Origin: a virus
Direction: 5' to 3' (one strand)
DNA: 35,799 nucleotides
IMG/VR virus record: IMGVR_UViG_3300030116_000338
Location: 1-35,799 of that record
Below the pieces are notes generated by a model, which ran no database searches, was not told the DNA's origin, and saw nothing but the letters and a program-made list of their open reading frames with translations. Each line of letters opens with the position of its first letter. Position 1 is the stretch's first letter. The position numbers were made by a program, and so were the translations under genes. Positions 1 to 5,452 of the stretch are shown piece after piece.

Positions 1-200
1 ACTACAAAAGTAAAACACATGTCAACCCCTCCCCCGGGGCCTAAAGTTATCCACAGGTTTTGCACAGGTTGTCCAAGGTTGTGGATAACTCTAGTCTGCC
101 TGTGGATAACTTCAGGGTCTGTGGATAGCCTGTGGATAACTTTGGGGTCAACATTGGCACGGAGATTGCATGGGTTGACAAGTGTGTGAGCCTGTGTTGG
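1..200. repeat. Left copy of imperfect terminal direct repeat
   Basis: This stretch recurs at 35602-35799. By eye the two copies differ by six substitutions and one 2-base gap: positions 38-44 read ggcctaa here and tctat in the right copy, with further changes near positions 147, 160, 163 and 164. The copy holds a cluster of DnaA-box-like sites, and none of the differences fall in them. Either the window is a circular genome whose overlapping ends came from slightly different population members, or the phage carries a real short terminal repeat like that of T7. I cannot decide between these from one sequence. Confidence 0.95.
47..139. other. DnaA-box cluster, putative replication origin
   Basis: Four perfect matches to the proteobacterial DnaA box TTATCCACA lie at 47-55 (plus strand) and 80-88, 101-109 and 131-139 (minus strand). 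A one-mismatch copy lies at 120-128. Start-to-start distances are 33, 21, 19 and 11 bases, close to whole helical turns. The sequence cctgtggataactt occurs at 99-112 and again at 129-142. The cluster lies in the non-coding hub between the divergent early and late blocks, beside an AT-rich tract (35430-35600). A single sequence like the E. coli unwinding 13-mer, gatctttttatat, lies at 231-243. Role as an origin, or as a DnaA-responsive control site, is inferred from this arrangement. Confidence 0.7.
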
Positions 201-365
201 TGCCTATAATTGGCACGATTGTTGCTACGCGATCTTTTTATATCACGCGCACACGCGACTAGCACGGAATGACACTGGCAGTCAATAGTCCAAATGTGTG
301 AATATTTACGCTTCACAGCTGGAGTGATCTGTGGTTTCATACACACATGGCGAGACGGGGACCCA
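140..365. promoter_or_regulatory. Non-coding leader upstream of the early genes
   Basis: No convincing gene was found here. A TTGACA at 175-180 and a TATAAT at 205-210 look like promoter elements but are 24 bases apart, too far for a normal sigma70 promoter. The TATAAT is flanked by an inverted repeat, GTGCC at 200-204 and GGCAC at 212-216, which could be an operator over a -10 element. The early block needs a promoter in this area, so this is the best candidate, but it is weak on spacing. Confidence 0.35.
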
Positions 366-638
366 ATGCCACCCCAAATGAGAATCATTCTTATGACTAC
401 ACTAGACAAAGACACAGCGAAGAACATCGCGGAGATCATGACGACGTATGTGGTATGGGATAGCATCGCAAGTGATGCGCTAGACGATCCGGAGAAGACT
501 AGCGACGACTATCGCCGGTATCGTGCATGGTCATACGAGGCAGTAATAGAACTTGCGGACATCTACGGTATCGAGTTGCCTACAATCACACTCGCTAGGC
601 GATACCTGCGAGACGACTACCGACAAGACGCGGCATAG
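366..638 (+). CDS. Early hypothetical protein
   Basis: An acidic 90-residue protein of unknown function, probably the first gene of the early block. The frame is open from an ATG at 294, but that start has no ribosome binding site. The ATG at 366 has gggga just upstream (357-361), and a further ATG lies at 393, so the protein could be 81-90 residues. The C-terminal half, with YRRYRAWSYEAVIELADIYG, looks helical. No signal peptide or membrane segment is visible. It is followed after nine bases by a small membrane-protein gene. Position in the leading cluster of tiny genes suggests an early host-interaction role, but the sequence itself shows no function. Confidence 0.6.
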   Translation: MPPQMRIILMTTLDKDTAKNIAEIMTTYVVWDSIASDALDDPEKTSDDYRRYRAWSYEAVIELADIYGIELPTITLARRYLRDDYRQDAA

Positions 639-647
639 GGGGCAGAC

Positions 648-749
648 ATGGGACCGTTATTAGTATTCTTCTTTATCGTAGCCACATCGGTGGGCATGGG
701 CGCACTGATAGGATACGAGGCAGGAAAAAACAGTTTAGACAGGAGTTGA
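648..749 (+). CDS. Small single-pass membrane protein (33 aa)
   Basis: A 33-residue protein with one hydrophobic stretch (LLVFFFIVATSVGMGALIG, about residues 4-22) followed by GYEAGKN and a charged tail. A purine-rich gggggc lies eight bases before the ATG. Its layout, membrane helix then G-Y-E-x-G and a basic residue, is repeated in the 35-residue protein at 1458-1565, so the two may be paralogues. Function unknown; inner-membrane location inferred from the helix. Confidence 0.6.
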   Translation: MGPLLVFFFIVATSVGMGALIGYEAGKNSLDRS

Positions 750-774
750 CTAATCGCAGGGGATTCGCTAGAGT
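746..774 (+). promoter_or_regulatory. Possible sigma70 promoter
   Basis: TTGACT at 746-751 and TAGAGT at 769-774 are separated by 17 bases. The -35 matches five of six consensus bases and the -10 four of six. It lies in the 69-base gap before the gene at 819. Moderate match only. Confidence 0.35.
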
Positions 775-818
775 CCTCTGCAGTGAGTCAACACACGAGC
801 CACAGGAGGGCTTAAGAC

Positions 819-1058
819 ATGAGCTACAGAGTAACAAATAAGCACATCGAGTGTTCATTAGACTACCTTAACGACCGTATAGGCAAAAAGGACGGGGAAG
901 TTGGAAGTATTGAGACGTACGGTAACAACGTTGTCCAGTTAGTAAACGAGAGCGGCGGTATTAGGGTATTGGCCTACACTAGCACCAAACGTGAAGCGTA
1001 CGACGCAATACAAGCGATGACCAACTTTCACGTACACACACAGGAGAAACTAGCATGA
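819..1058 (+). CDS. Conserved phage hypothetical protein (NKH family type)
   Basis: A 79-residue soluble protein starting MSYRVTNKHIECSLDYLNDR, with VNESGGIRVL in the middle and a TKREAYDAIQAM segment near the end. This pattern (xRxTNKHLE, then RLN, then a GG-containing strand, then a KRE helix) recurs in small proteins of many tailed phages, from memory and without a known function. The start is supported by aggagg at 804-809. The stop overlaps the ATG of the next gene in an ATGA. Function unknown. Confidence 0.75.
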   Translation: MSYRVTNKHIECSLDYLNDRIGKKDGEVGSIETYGNNVVQLVNESGGIRVLAYTSTKREAYDAIQAMTNFHVHTQEKLA

Positions 1059-1231
1059 ACAACGTAATACAAGAGTATCTTGCACTGGTAGAACGTACGG
1101 TATACCATAGCGACCTAGACGCATTTGACGCGCTAGAGCAGTTGGAGGAGGATTACCCAGAGTTGGCAGACTTGGTCTATCAATCGGCTGGTCCTCTGGC
1201 CTACGACATACAAAACAACGAGGTGATCTAA
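1055..1231 (+). CDS. Small acidic hypothetical protein (58 aa)
   Basis: A 58-residue acidic protein with DLDAFDALEQLEEDYPELAD in the centre, probably all helical. A strong aggaga site sits at 1042-1047. The gene overlaps its neighbours at both ends: ATGA with the gene before and TAATG with the gene after. This indicates translational coupling. It has no cysteine, signal peptide or membrane segment. I do not recognise it. Confidence 0.7.
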   Translation: MNNVIQEYLALVERTVYHSDLDAFDALEQLEEDYPELADLVYQSAGPLAYDIQNNEVI

Positions 1232-1455
1232 TGACATTCGGACGCTACACAATTTGGTACAACCACGAGTCTCACGTCTGGGAAATCTACGACGGCAACA
1301 AAGGTTACATGTTCCCAGAGTACACCATCAACAACTACTCACGGCTCCTGTGCGGTCTACGGGACCGCTTGGGATTCCTAGACACTGACAAGAACCACCG
1401 GAGGTTTTGGCGTGTGATGCGATGGTGGGACAGACTACGACACGGGAGGCGCTAG
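1231..1455 (+). CDS. Aromatic-rich small hypothetical protein
   Basis: A 74-residue protein rich in W and Y in its first half (GRYTIWYNHESHVWEIYDG) and strongly basic at the end (RRFWRVMRWWDRLRHGRR). The C-terminal tail could bind nucleic acid or the membrane surface as an amphipathic basic helix; this is inference. It begins in the TAATG shared with the gene before it and ends two bases before the next ATG. Function unknown. Confidence 0.65.
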   Translation: MTFGRYTIWYNHESHVWEIYDGNKGYMFPEYTINNYSRLLCGLRDRLGFLDTDKNHRRFWRVMRWWDRLRHGRR

Positions 1456-1457
1456 AC

Positions 1458-1565
1458 ATGGAAACGCTGATAACTGTAGCACTGATGGGGTCCTGCTTCG
1501 GCTTTGGCTGGATAGTCGGACACGCCACAGGATACGAGAGAGGACGAGACGAATGGCCACGATGA
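1458..1565 (+). CDS. Small single-pass membrane protein (35 aa)
   Basis: A 35-residue protein with a glycine-containing membrane segment (about residues 3-21, ITVALMGSCFGFGWIVG) followed by GYERGRD and a short charged tail. It resembles the 33-residue protein at 648-749 in length, layout and the G-Y-E-x-G motif after the helix. It overlaps the next gene by 13 bases. Function unknown. Confidence 0.6.
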   Translation: METLITVALMGSCFGFGWIVGHATGYERGRDEWPR

Positions 1566-1825
1566 CACTAGAGGAGGACGCTAGACGCTACGTGGAGGCC
1601 CTACGGTCTCCAGCGAACGCATGGGGCCGACACATGGTGCCTTTCAAATGGAAAAACAGGGAGGGTAAACTAGTGGAGGACTGTACAACCACGGACAGCT
1701 GGCGGTCCTACATGGGCAGACGTTACGGTACACAGGAGACGGACAGAGCGATACAGGAAGCACTAGGCCAGTCGTTTACCCATAGGGGCACGACGTGGTT
1801 TTATGACGGCACGGAGGAGGACTAG
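1553..1825 (+). CDS. Early hypothetical protein (90 aa)
   Basis: A 90-residue, mixed-charge, soluble protein. Features include LEEDARRYVEALRSPANAWG near the start, a central RSYMGRRYG segment, and an acidic end (GTEED). There are no cysteine pairs and no membrane helix. The ATG has gagagg about ten bases upstream, and the gene overlaps the preceding small membrane-protein gene by 13 bases. I do not recognise the family. Confidence 0.65.
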   Translation: MATMTLEEDARRYVEALRSPANAWGRHMVPFKWKNREGKLVEDCTTTDSWRSYMGRRYGTQETDRAIQEALGQSFTHRGTTWFYDGTEED

Positions 1826-1829
1826 AGAC

Positions 1830-1964
1830 ATGACAGAGCTACAATGCGCCACTAAATCAGAGTTTTATGAAGCAATCCAGAGGTTGTACGATATGACGCT
1901 ACCGTTTACAGCGTACACAGACAGCCTCACGATCACACTAGACAACAAACTAGAGAGGGACTAG
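1830..1964 (+). CDS. Small hypothetical protein (44 aa)
   Basis: A 44-residue protein, too short for a usual gene-finding cutoff. It fits the pattern of its neighbours: the ATG follows the previous stop by only a few bases in the context actagagacATG, with ggaggact upstream. The translation is balanced and soluble, with FYEAIQRLYDMTLPFTAYT in the middle. The next gene starts two bases after its stop. Function unknown. Confidence 0.5.
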   Translation: MTELQCATKSEFYEAIQRLYDMTLPFTAYTDSLTITLDNKLERD

Positions 1965-1966
1965 AG

Positions 1967-2065
1967 ATGTTTGAGAACTGGCAACCATGGTGGGATGTGT
2001 TGCTCCTGCTGTCAACTTTTGGTATACTCACGCTTTGGTTATACATTAAAGGAGAATTAGACTAA
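1967..2065 (+). CDS. Small single-pass membrane protein (32 aa)
   Basis: A 32-residue peptide. A tryptophan-rich N-terminus (ENWQPWWD) precedes a hydrophobic helix (VLLLLSTFGILTLWLYI, about residues 11-27) and a short charged tail. It begins two bases after the preceding stop and shares a TAATG with the following gene. The Trp-rich interfacial segment plus one helix suggests insertion in the inner membrane. Function unknown. Confidence 0.5.
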   Translation: MFENWQPWWDVLLLLSTFGILTLWLYIKGELD

Positions 2066-2220
2066 TGACTAGAGAAACATGGGAGATGTGGGCAGACGAG
2101 TATCAGGAGTACTACGAGGACGAGACTCCGGTATATCCAGACGATCTGGAGGAGTGGAAGAAGGAGGAGCAGAAGGTAATAGACGAGGTCATACAGGCCA
2201 TACAGGGGTTGAGACAGTGA
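2065..2220 (+). CDS. Highly acidic small hypothetical protein (51 aa)
   Basis: A 51-residue protein dominated by glutamate, aspartate and aromatic residues (DEYQEYYEDETPVYPDDLEE) followed by a basic-acidic helix. Such acidic small phage proteins sometimes mimic DNA or bind host regulators; that is only an analogy. An aggaga site lies at 2050-2055. Start and stop overlap both neighbours (TAATG and GTGA). Confidence 0.6.
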   Translation: MTRETWEMWADEYQEYYEDETPVYPDDLEEWKKEEQKVIDEVIQAIQGLRQ

Positions 2221-2342
2221 AAAAACTAGTGACAGGGGTTATGGTATTGTTCCTAGCTCCAGTGTGGATACCTGTACTCCTGTACATGGGGTTTATGTTC
2301 ATGGTGTACAATTTCGATAAACTAGACGAGAACGGAAGGTAA
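2217..2342 (+). CDS. Small membrane protein with GTG start (41 aa)
   Basis: A 41-residue protein with a basic N-terminus (MKKL when the GTG is read as Met), one long hydrophobic stretch (VMVLFLAPVWIPVLLYMGFM, about residues 8-27) and an acidic-polar tail. The frame is open further upstream, but that part overlaps the better-supported gene at 2065-2220. The GTG at 2217, in a GTGA overlap with ggggtt upstream, is the likely start. Function unknown. Confidence 0.6.
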   Translation: MKKLVTGVMVLFLAPVWIPVLLYMGFMFMVYNFDKLDENGR

Positions 2343-2345
2343 TAC

Positions 2346-2570
2346 ATGACGTTTGAGGAATATGAGCAGGGGTACTACTCTGGCGACTCTGAGGACCCCT
2401 CAGGGCCTCCAGAGGACCCAGAAACACACGCCATGCTGGAACATCTGGTAGAATTTGAAACAGAAATGTTCCGTATGGACTGCAGGAGACGACTTAAGGG
2501 GTTGACATACAAACAACTGGAGACACTTCTGGTTGAATTACATGGAGGAGAATGGAGAGATGCGTTGTAA
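2346..2570 (+). CDS. Acidic hypothetical protein (74 aa)
   Basis: A 74-residue protein with a very acidic, proline-containing first third (SGDSEDPSGPPEDPETH) and a helical remainder with RRRLKGLTYKQLETLLVEL. It starts three bases after the previous stop, with ggaaggt upstream. It overlaps the zinc-ribbon gene that follows. Function unknown. Confidence 0.65.
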   Translation: MTFEEYEQGYYSGDSEDPSGPPEDPETHAMLEHLVEFETEMFRMDCRRRLKGLTYKQLETLLVELHGGEWRDAL

Positions 2571-2751
2571 GGCTTGCGATAGAATACTAGAGGAATCAGA
2601 ACTGACAAGGAAGGACACACATGGTAATTTTCTTGATCTCTGCGGTATTTGTCTTTCTGCTACTGCTTCTTCGGGAATAGACACAGAAACTATGGAATAT
2701 TACCAATATGAGGTATTTACAGAGGACAAAGATTATGATACCCTCTTCTAA
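2560..2751 (+). CDS. Small zinc-ribbon protein
   Basis: A 63-residue protein with two cysteine pairs, CKAC at residues 3-6 and CGIC about 30 residues later, the spacing of a zinc ribbon. The second half is acidic with tyrosines (MEYYQYEVFTEDKDYD). I chose ATG 2560 because ggaggag ends nine bases upstream; ATG 2542 would add six residues. Small ribbons of this kind occur in early regions of marine podoviruses and could bind RNA polymerase or nucleic acid, but nothing here shows which. Confidence 0.65.
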   Translation: MRCKACDRILEESELTRKDTHGNFLDLCGICLSATASSGIDTETMEYYQYEVFTEDKDYDTLF

Positions 2752-2753
2752 AG

Positions 2754-2767
2754 TATACTTAAGTATA
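2754..2767. promoter_or_regulatory. Perfect palindrome, possible operator
   Basis: TATACTTAAGTATA is a perfect 14-base palindrome in the 61-base gap between two early genes, with a further TATATACT running on to 2773. It is all A+T in its outer halves and could be an operator or a -10 region. No good -35 is found 17 bases upstream of either TATACT. Confidence 0.35.
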
Positions 2768-2812
2768 TATACTAAAGAAGAAGCAGTAGTAGTTACTACA
2801 GGAGTATAACTT

Positions 2813-3064
2813 ATGTTAATCGACGAGAAATCAATCTATGAGGTCACAGGCGGCGACTACTCCGTCTACTGCCTAGGCTACACGCAGGCCAGAACAGTGA
2901 CCAATGACATCATGAGACGCGACCCTTGGGGTGGTATACCCTTTGTGATACGCAAGGACCTTGAGCTATCTCTGGACGACCGTGGCAATGTAGTCATGAC
3001 CAAGTCCACACTGGACAAGATCCTATTCATAGCCAGTGACGAACTACCGGAGGGTGACGAGTGA
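2813..3064 (+). CDS. Early hypothetical protein (83 aa)
   Basis: An 83-residue, slightly acidic soluble protein. Its start is clear, with ggag at 2801-2804 eight bases before the ATG, and it follows the longest gap of the early region. The middle (IMRRDPWGGIPFVIRKDLEL) looks like a strand-rich core. Its stop overlaps the GTG of the next gene. The following gene also ends with acidic residues, and the two are probably co-translated. I do not recognise it. Confidence 0.65.
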   Translation: MLIDEKSIYEVTGGDYSVYCLGYTQARTVTNDIMRRDPWGGIPFVIRKDLELSLDDRGNVVMTKSTLDKILFIASDELPEGDE

Positions 3065-3261
3065 ACAGGTACATAGTACACGTAATGTATAAAAAGGCGT
3101 ATGCCATGGACGTGTTGGCAGACAATGAGGAGGAAGCACGAGCAAGAGCAGAGATAGAAGCGCCTGAGAGGATTGTAAACGGCAGTACACGACTGAAGCA
3201 CCTTGAGTACGAGGTTTACGACATATTTGAAATGAGCAGTGACACAGACGAGGAGGACTAA
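3061..3261 (+). CDS. Early hypothetical protein with GTG start (66 aa)
   Basis: A 66-residue protein beginning at GTG in the GTGA overlap with the previous gene, with ggagggtg upstream. It has a beta-alpha-beta look: a strand (YIVHVMYKKAYAMDV), a charged helix (NEEEARARAEIEA), then strands and an acidic end (SSDTDEED). Small early phage proteins of this layout are common and uncharacterised. Confidence 0.6.
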   Translation: MNRYIVHVMYKKAYAMDVLADNEEEARARAEIEAPERIVNGSTRLKHLEYEVYDIFEMSSDTDEED

Positions 3262-3262
3262 A

Positions 3263-3412
3263 GTGAACGAGCAGGAACTAGAGCAGTGGCTACGGGACAA
3301 CCCGTGGAAAGCTAACGTGATCTATCCTGCTGGGGGTATAGGGTTTATGATGTTCATTATGTACACCTGTATGCAGATCATAGATTCTTTTTTGACAGGT
3401 AGTTTCATATAG
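3263..3412 (+). CDS. Small membrane protein (49 aa)
   Basis: A 49-residue protein from a GTG at 3263, with ggagg a few bases upstream. A polar helix (NEQELEQWLRDNPWKA) is followed by a methionine-rich hydrophobic segment (about residues 19-40, VIYPAGGIGFMMFIMYTCMQ). Its 3' end contains the -35 element of the promoter at 3392-3420. It is the last member of the tiny-gene cluster before the replication genes. Confidence 0.55.
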   Translation: MNEQELEQWLRDNPWKANVIYPAGGIGFMMFIMYTCMQIIDSFLTGSFI

Positions 3413-3420
3413 TGTATACT
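3392..3420 (+). promoter_or_regulatory. Sigma70 promoter for the replication genes
   Basis: TTGACA (3392-3397), a 17-base spacer and TATACT (3415-3420): the -35 is a perfect consensus match and the -10 matches five of six. Transcription would start near 3427, about 50 bases before the single-stranded DNA-binding protein gene. It is one of four promoters of nearly identical design in the window. Confidence 0.85.
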
Positions 3421-3477
3421 ATTAGTATGTTCTGGGAAAAGTCCAGAGCTAAAACCAAAACCAACGGAGATTATTCC

Positions 3478-3855
3478 ATGACAGCAACAACAGTAGAAGG
3501 CGTAGTTAACTTCAGCAACTTGACCACCCATGACGTATTTAACGGTCAGGACACTGGAGCCTACTCCATGACAATCACATTGTCAGAAGACGATGCTGCG
3601 GAGCTTGCAGCCAACGGTGTCAAGATCAAGGACTACCAAGGCAACAAGCAACGCAAGTTCAAGTCAAAGTACGAGATCAAGCGTTTCGACGCAGAGGGTA
3701 ACCCCTACACCGGAGAAGTACCATACAACTCCAAAGTACGCCTAAAGTACAAGCTGGGACAGCCTCACCCAGTGCATGGCGTAGCGACCTACCTTGAGGC
3801 GGTCAAAGTCTTAGAAGAAGCAGAAATGACTACGGCTGATGCCGCAGACTTCTAA
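3478..3855 (+). CDS. Putative single-stranded DNA-binding protein (gp2.5-like)
   Basis: A 125-residue protein likely to coat single-stranded DNA during phage replication. ATG 3478, with ggaga seven bases upstream, is preferred over the in-frame opening at 3412, which lies inside the promoter. The middle is rich in strands and basic residues (YQGNKQRKFKSKYEIKRF). The C-terminus is acidic and ends in phenylalanine (EEAEMTTADAADF), the type of tail T7 gp2.5 uses to contact polymerase and helicase. The gene lies directly before the primase-helicase, overlapping it by 17 bases. The assignment rests on size, tail and position; I see no diagnostic motif, so confidence is moderate. Confidence 0.65.
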   Translation: MTATTVEGVVNFSNLTTHDVFNGQDTGAYSMTITLSEDDAAELAANGVKIKDYQGNKQRKFKSKYEIKRFDAEGNPYTGEVPYNSKVRLKYKLGQPHPVHGVATYLEAVKVLEEAEMTTADAADF

Positions 3856-5452
3856 GTTCCTCAGACACGAGAGTTGTCCGGAGTGCGGTTCTTCGGACGC
3901 TCTCGCTATCTACAGCGACGGCGGTCAACACTGTTTTGCCGCCGGTTGTGACTATCACGTCCATGGTGGAGACCAAGGCATGACCTCAGAATTACCTAAG
4001 GCCAAGCCCCTGAATTTCAAGGGAGTGGTCTCAAGCATACCCCAACGGCGCATATCTCAGGACACCTGTGGGCGCTACGGGGTCACCGTGGAGTATTCTT
4101 CCACAGGTGAAATAGAGAAGCACTACTACCCCTACTACGACCTGTCTACGGGTGACCTGTGCGCGGCAAAGGTACGCGAGGTCAAGACCAAAGGGTTCAT
4201 GTCCATGGGGGACGTAGGCAACGTCGGATTCTTCGGGCAACAGCAGTGTAATAGGAACACCTTCATCACGATTACTGAGGGCGAACTAGACGCCTTGGCA
4301 ATCTACGAGATGTCAGGCAAACAATGGGACGTGGTGTCGCTTCGGTCAGGCGCGAGTAACGCCGCCAAGGAGATCAAGGCCCAGCTGGAGTGGCTCGAAG
4401 GGTACGACACAGTGGTACTCTGCTTTGATAATGACAAGGCAGGAGACGAAGCAGTAGAGCAGGTCAAAGACCTATTTAGTCCTGACAAGCTCAAGATCTG
4501 TAAGCTGCCGCTAAAGGACGCCAGTGACATGCTCATGGCAAACAGGGTCAAAGACTTTACGCAACACTGGTGGAACGCGAAGGTCTACAGACCCGACGGT
4601 ATCGTCGCCGGTACTGACACATGGGACAAGCTGGTAGAAAAGAGAAACGTCAAGTCAATACCTTATCCATGGGAGGGACTGAATCACATCACAAGAGGAC
4701 ACAGGCCCTATGAACTCGTCACGATCACTAGCGGCAGTGGTATGGGAAAGTCCCAATTTATCAGAGAAATCGAGTATGATCTTCTACGCCGATGCGAAGG
4801 CAATATTGGAGTCTTGGCGCTTGAGGAGGATTTGGCCCGAACAACGCTTGGTATCATGTCGGTGGCGGCAAACAGGCCCCTTCACTTGGAAGAGGACACG
4901 CCTGTGGACGAACTTCGACCGTTTTGGGAGACCACACTGGGAACAGGACGTTACTACCTATTTGACCATTGGGGGTCAACGTCGGCTGATAACCTGCTCG
5001 CCCGTGTTCGCTACATGGCAAAAGCACTTGACTGCCGGTACGTCATACTGGACCACCTGTCCATCGTCGTCAGTTCTCAGGAGTCAGGGGACGAACGGAA
5101 GGCCATTGACGAAATCATGACCAAGTTACGGACTCTGGTGGCTGAGACGGGCATCTGTCTGTTTCTCGTGTCACACCTCCGGAGATCCCAAGGCAAGGCC
5201 CATGAGGACGGCGCTCAGATCAGCTTGGGTGAACTCAGAGGTAGTCAAGCCATTGCCCAGTTGTCAGACATAGTCATCGGTATGGAACGGGATCAGCAAC
5301 ACGAGAATGAAGACGTGAGAAACACAACTACAGTCCGCGTGTTGAAAAACAGGTACACGGGCGAAACCGGACCTGCCTGTTGGCTGGCCTATGATCGTTC
5401 CACAGGTCGTCTGTCGGAAGTCGCTAATCCACACATAGGGGACGACTTTTGA
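3839..5452 (+). CDS. T7-like primase-helicase
   Basis: A 537-residue bifunctional protein, close in length to T7 gp4 (566). An N-terminal zinc-binding primase domain has C13, C16, C32 and C37. A Toprim domain follows, with TEGELDALA (about 146-154) and CFDNDKAGDEA (about 195-205). The RecA-like helicase domain has Walker A GSGMGKS at 299-305 (K304), a Walker B-like VILDHLSIV, and RGSQAIAQLSDIVIG. It should unwind DNA as a ring at the fork and lay down primers for the polymerase encoded next. Its start overlaps the ssb-like gene by 17 bases, and its stop overlaps the polymerase start (TTGA). An internal start at 3980 may give a helicase-only form. Confidence 0.95.
   Translation: MPQTSKFLRHESCPECGSSDALAIYSDGGQHCFAAGCDYHVHGGDQGMTSELPKAKPLNFKGVVSSIPQRRISQDTCGRYGVTVEYSSTGEIEKHYYPYYDLSTGDLCAAKVREVKTKGFMSMGDVGNVGFFGQQQCNRNTFITITEGELDALAIYEMSGKQWDVVSLRSGASNAAKEIKAQLEWLEGYDTVVLCFDNDKAGDEAVEQVKDLFSPDKLKICKLPLKDASDMLMANRVKDFTQHWWNAKVYRPDGIVAGTDTWDKLVEKRNVKSIPYPWEGLNHITRGHRPYELVTITSGSGMGKSQFIREIEYDLLRRCEGNIGVLALEEDLARTTLGIMSVAANRPLHLEEDTPVDELRPFWETTLGTGRYYLFDHWGSTSADNLLARVRYMAKALDCRYVILDHLSIVVSSQESGDERKAIDEIMTKLRTLVAETGICLFLVSHLRRSQGKAHEDGAQISLGELRGSQAIAQLSDIVIGMERDQQHENEDVRNTTTVRVLKNRYTGETGPACWLAYDRSTGRLSEVANPHIGDDF
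3968..3982 (+). promoter_or_regulatory. Possible internal translation start (helicase-only form)
   Basis: GGAG at 3968-3971 stands eight bases before an in-frame ATG at 3980, which is Met48 of the primase-helicase and lies just past the zinc-binding cysteines. T7 gene 4 is known to make a shorter 4B protein without the zinc domain from such an internal start. A product of 490 residues would keep the Toprim and helicase domains. Inferred by analogy. Confidence 0.5.

Noticed and set aside
175-210. TTGACA...TATAAT as an ordinary sigma70 promoter
   Set aside because: The spacer is 24 bases, well outside the usual 16-18; only described as an uncertain leader element.
47-466. 139-codon minus-strand frame over the leader
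   Set aside because: It covers the DnaA-box repeat and runs against the first early gene; the product is low-complexity without a ribosome binding site.
2000-2028. TTGCTC-N17-TATACT as an early promoter
   Set aside because: The -35 matches only three of six bases and it lies inside a small gene; kept out as too weak.
2079-2216. Upstream part of the frame ending at 2342
   Set aside because: It overlaps a better-supported acidic gene at 2065-2220; the GTG at 2217 in a GTGA overlap is the likely start.
2878-3300. 140-codon minus-strand frame in the early block
   Set aside because: Antisense to three coupled early genes with ribosome binding sites; cysteine- and serine-rich random-looking translation.
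4710-5120. 136-codon plus-strand frame inside the primase-helicase gene
   Set aside because: Shadow of the helicase domain in another frame; no start signal and no family resemblance.
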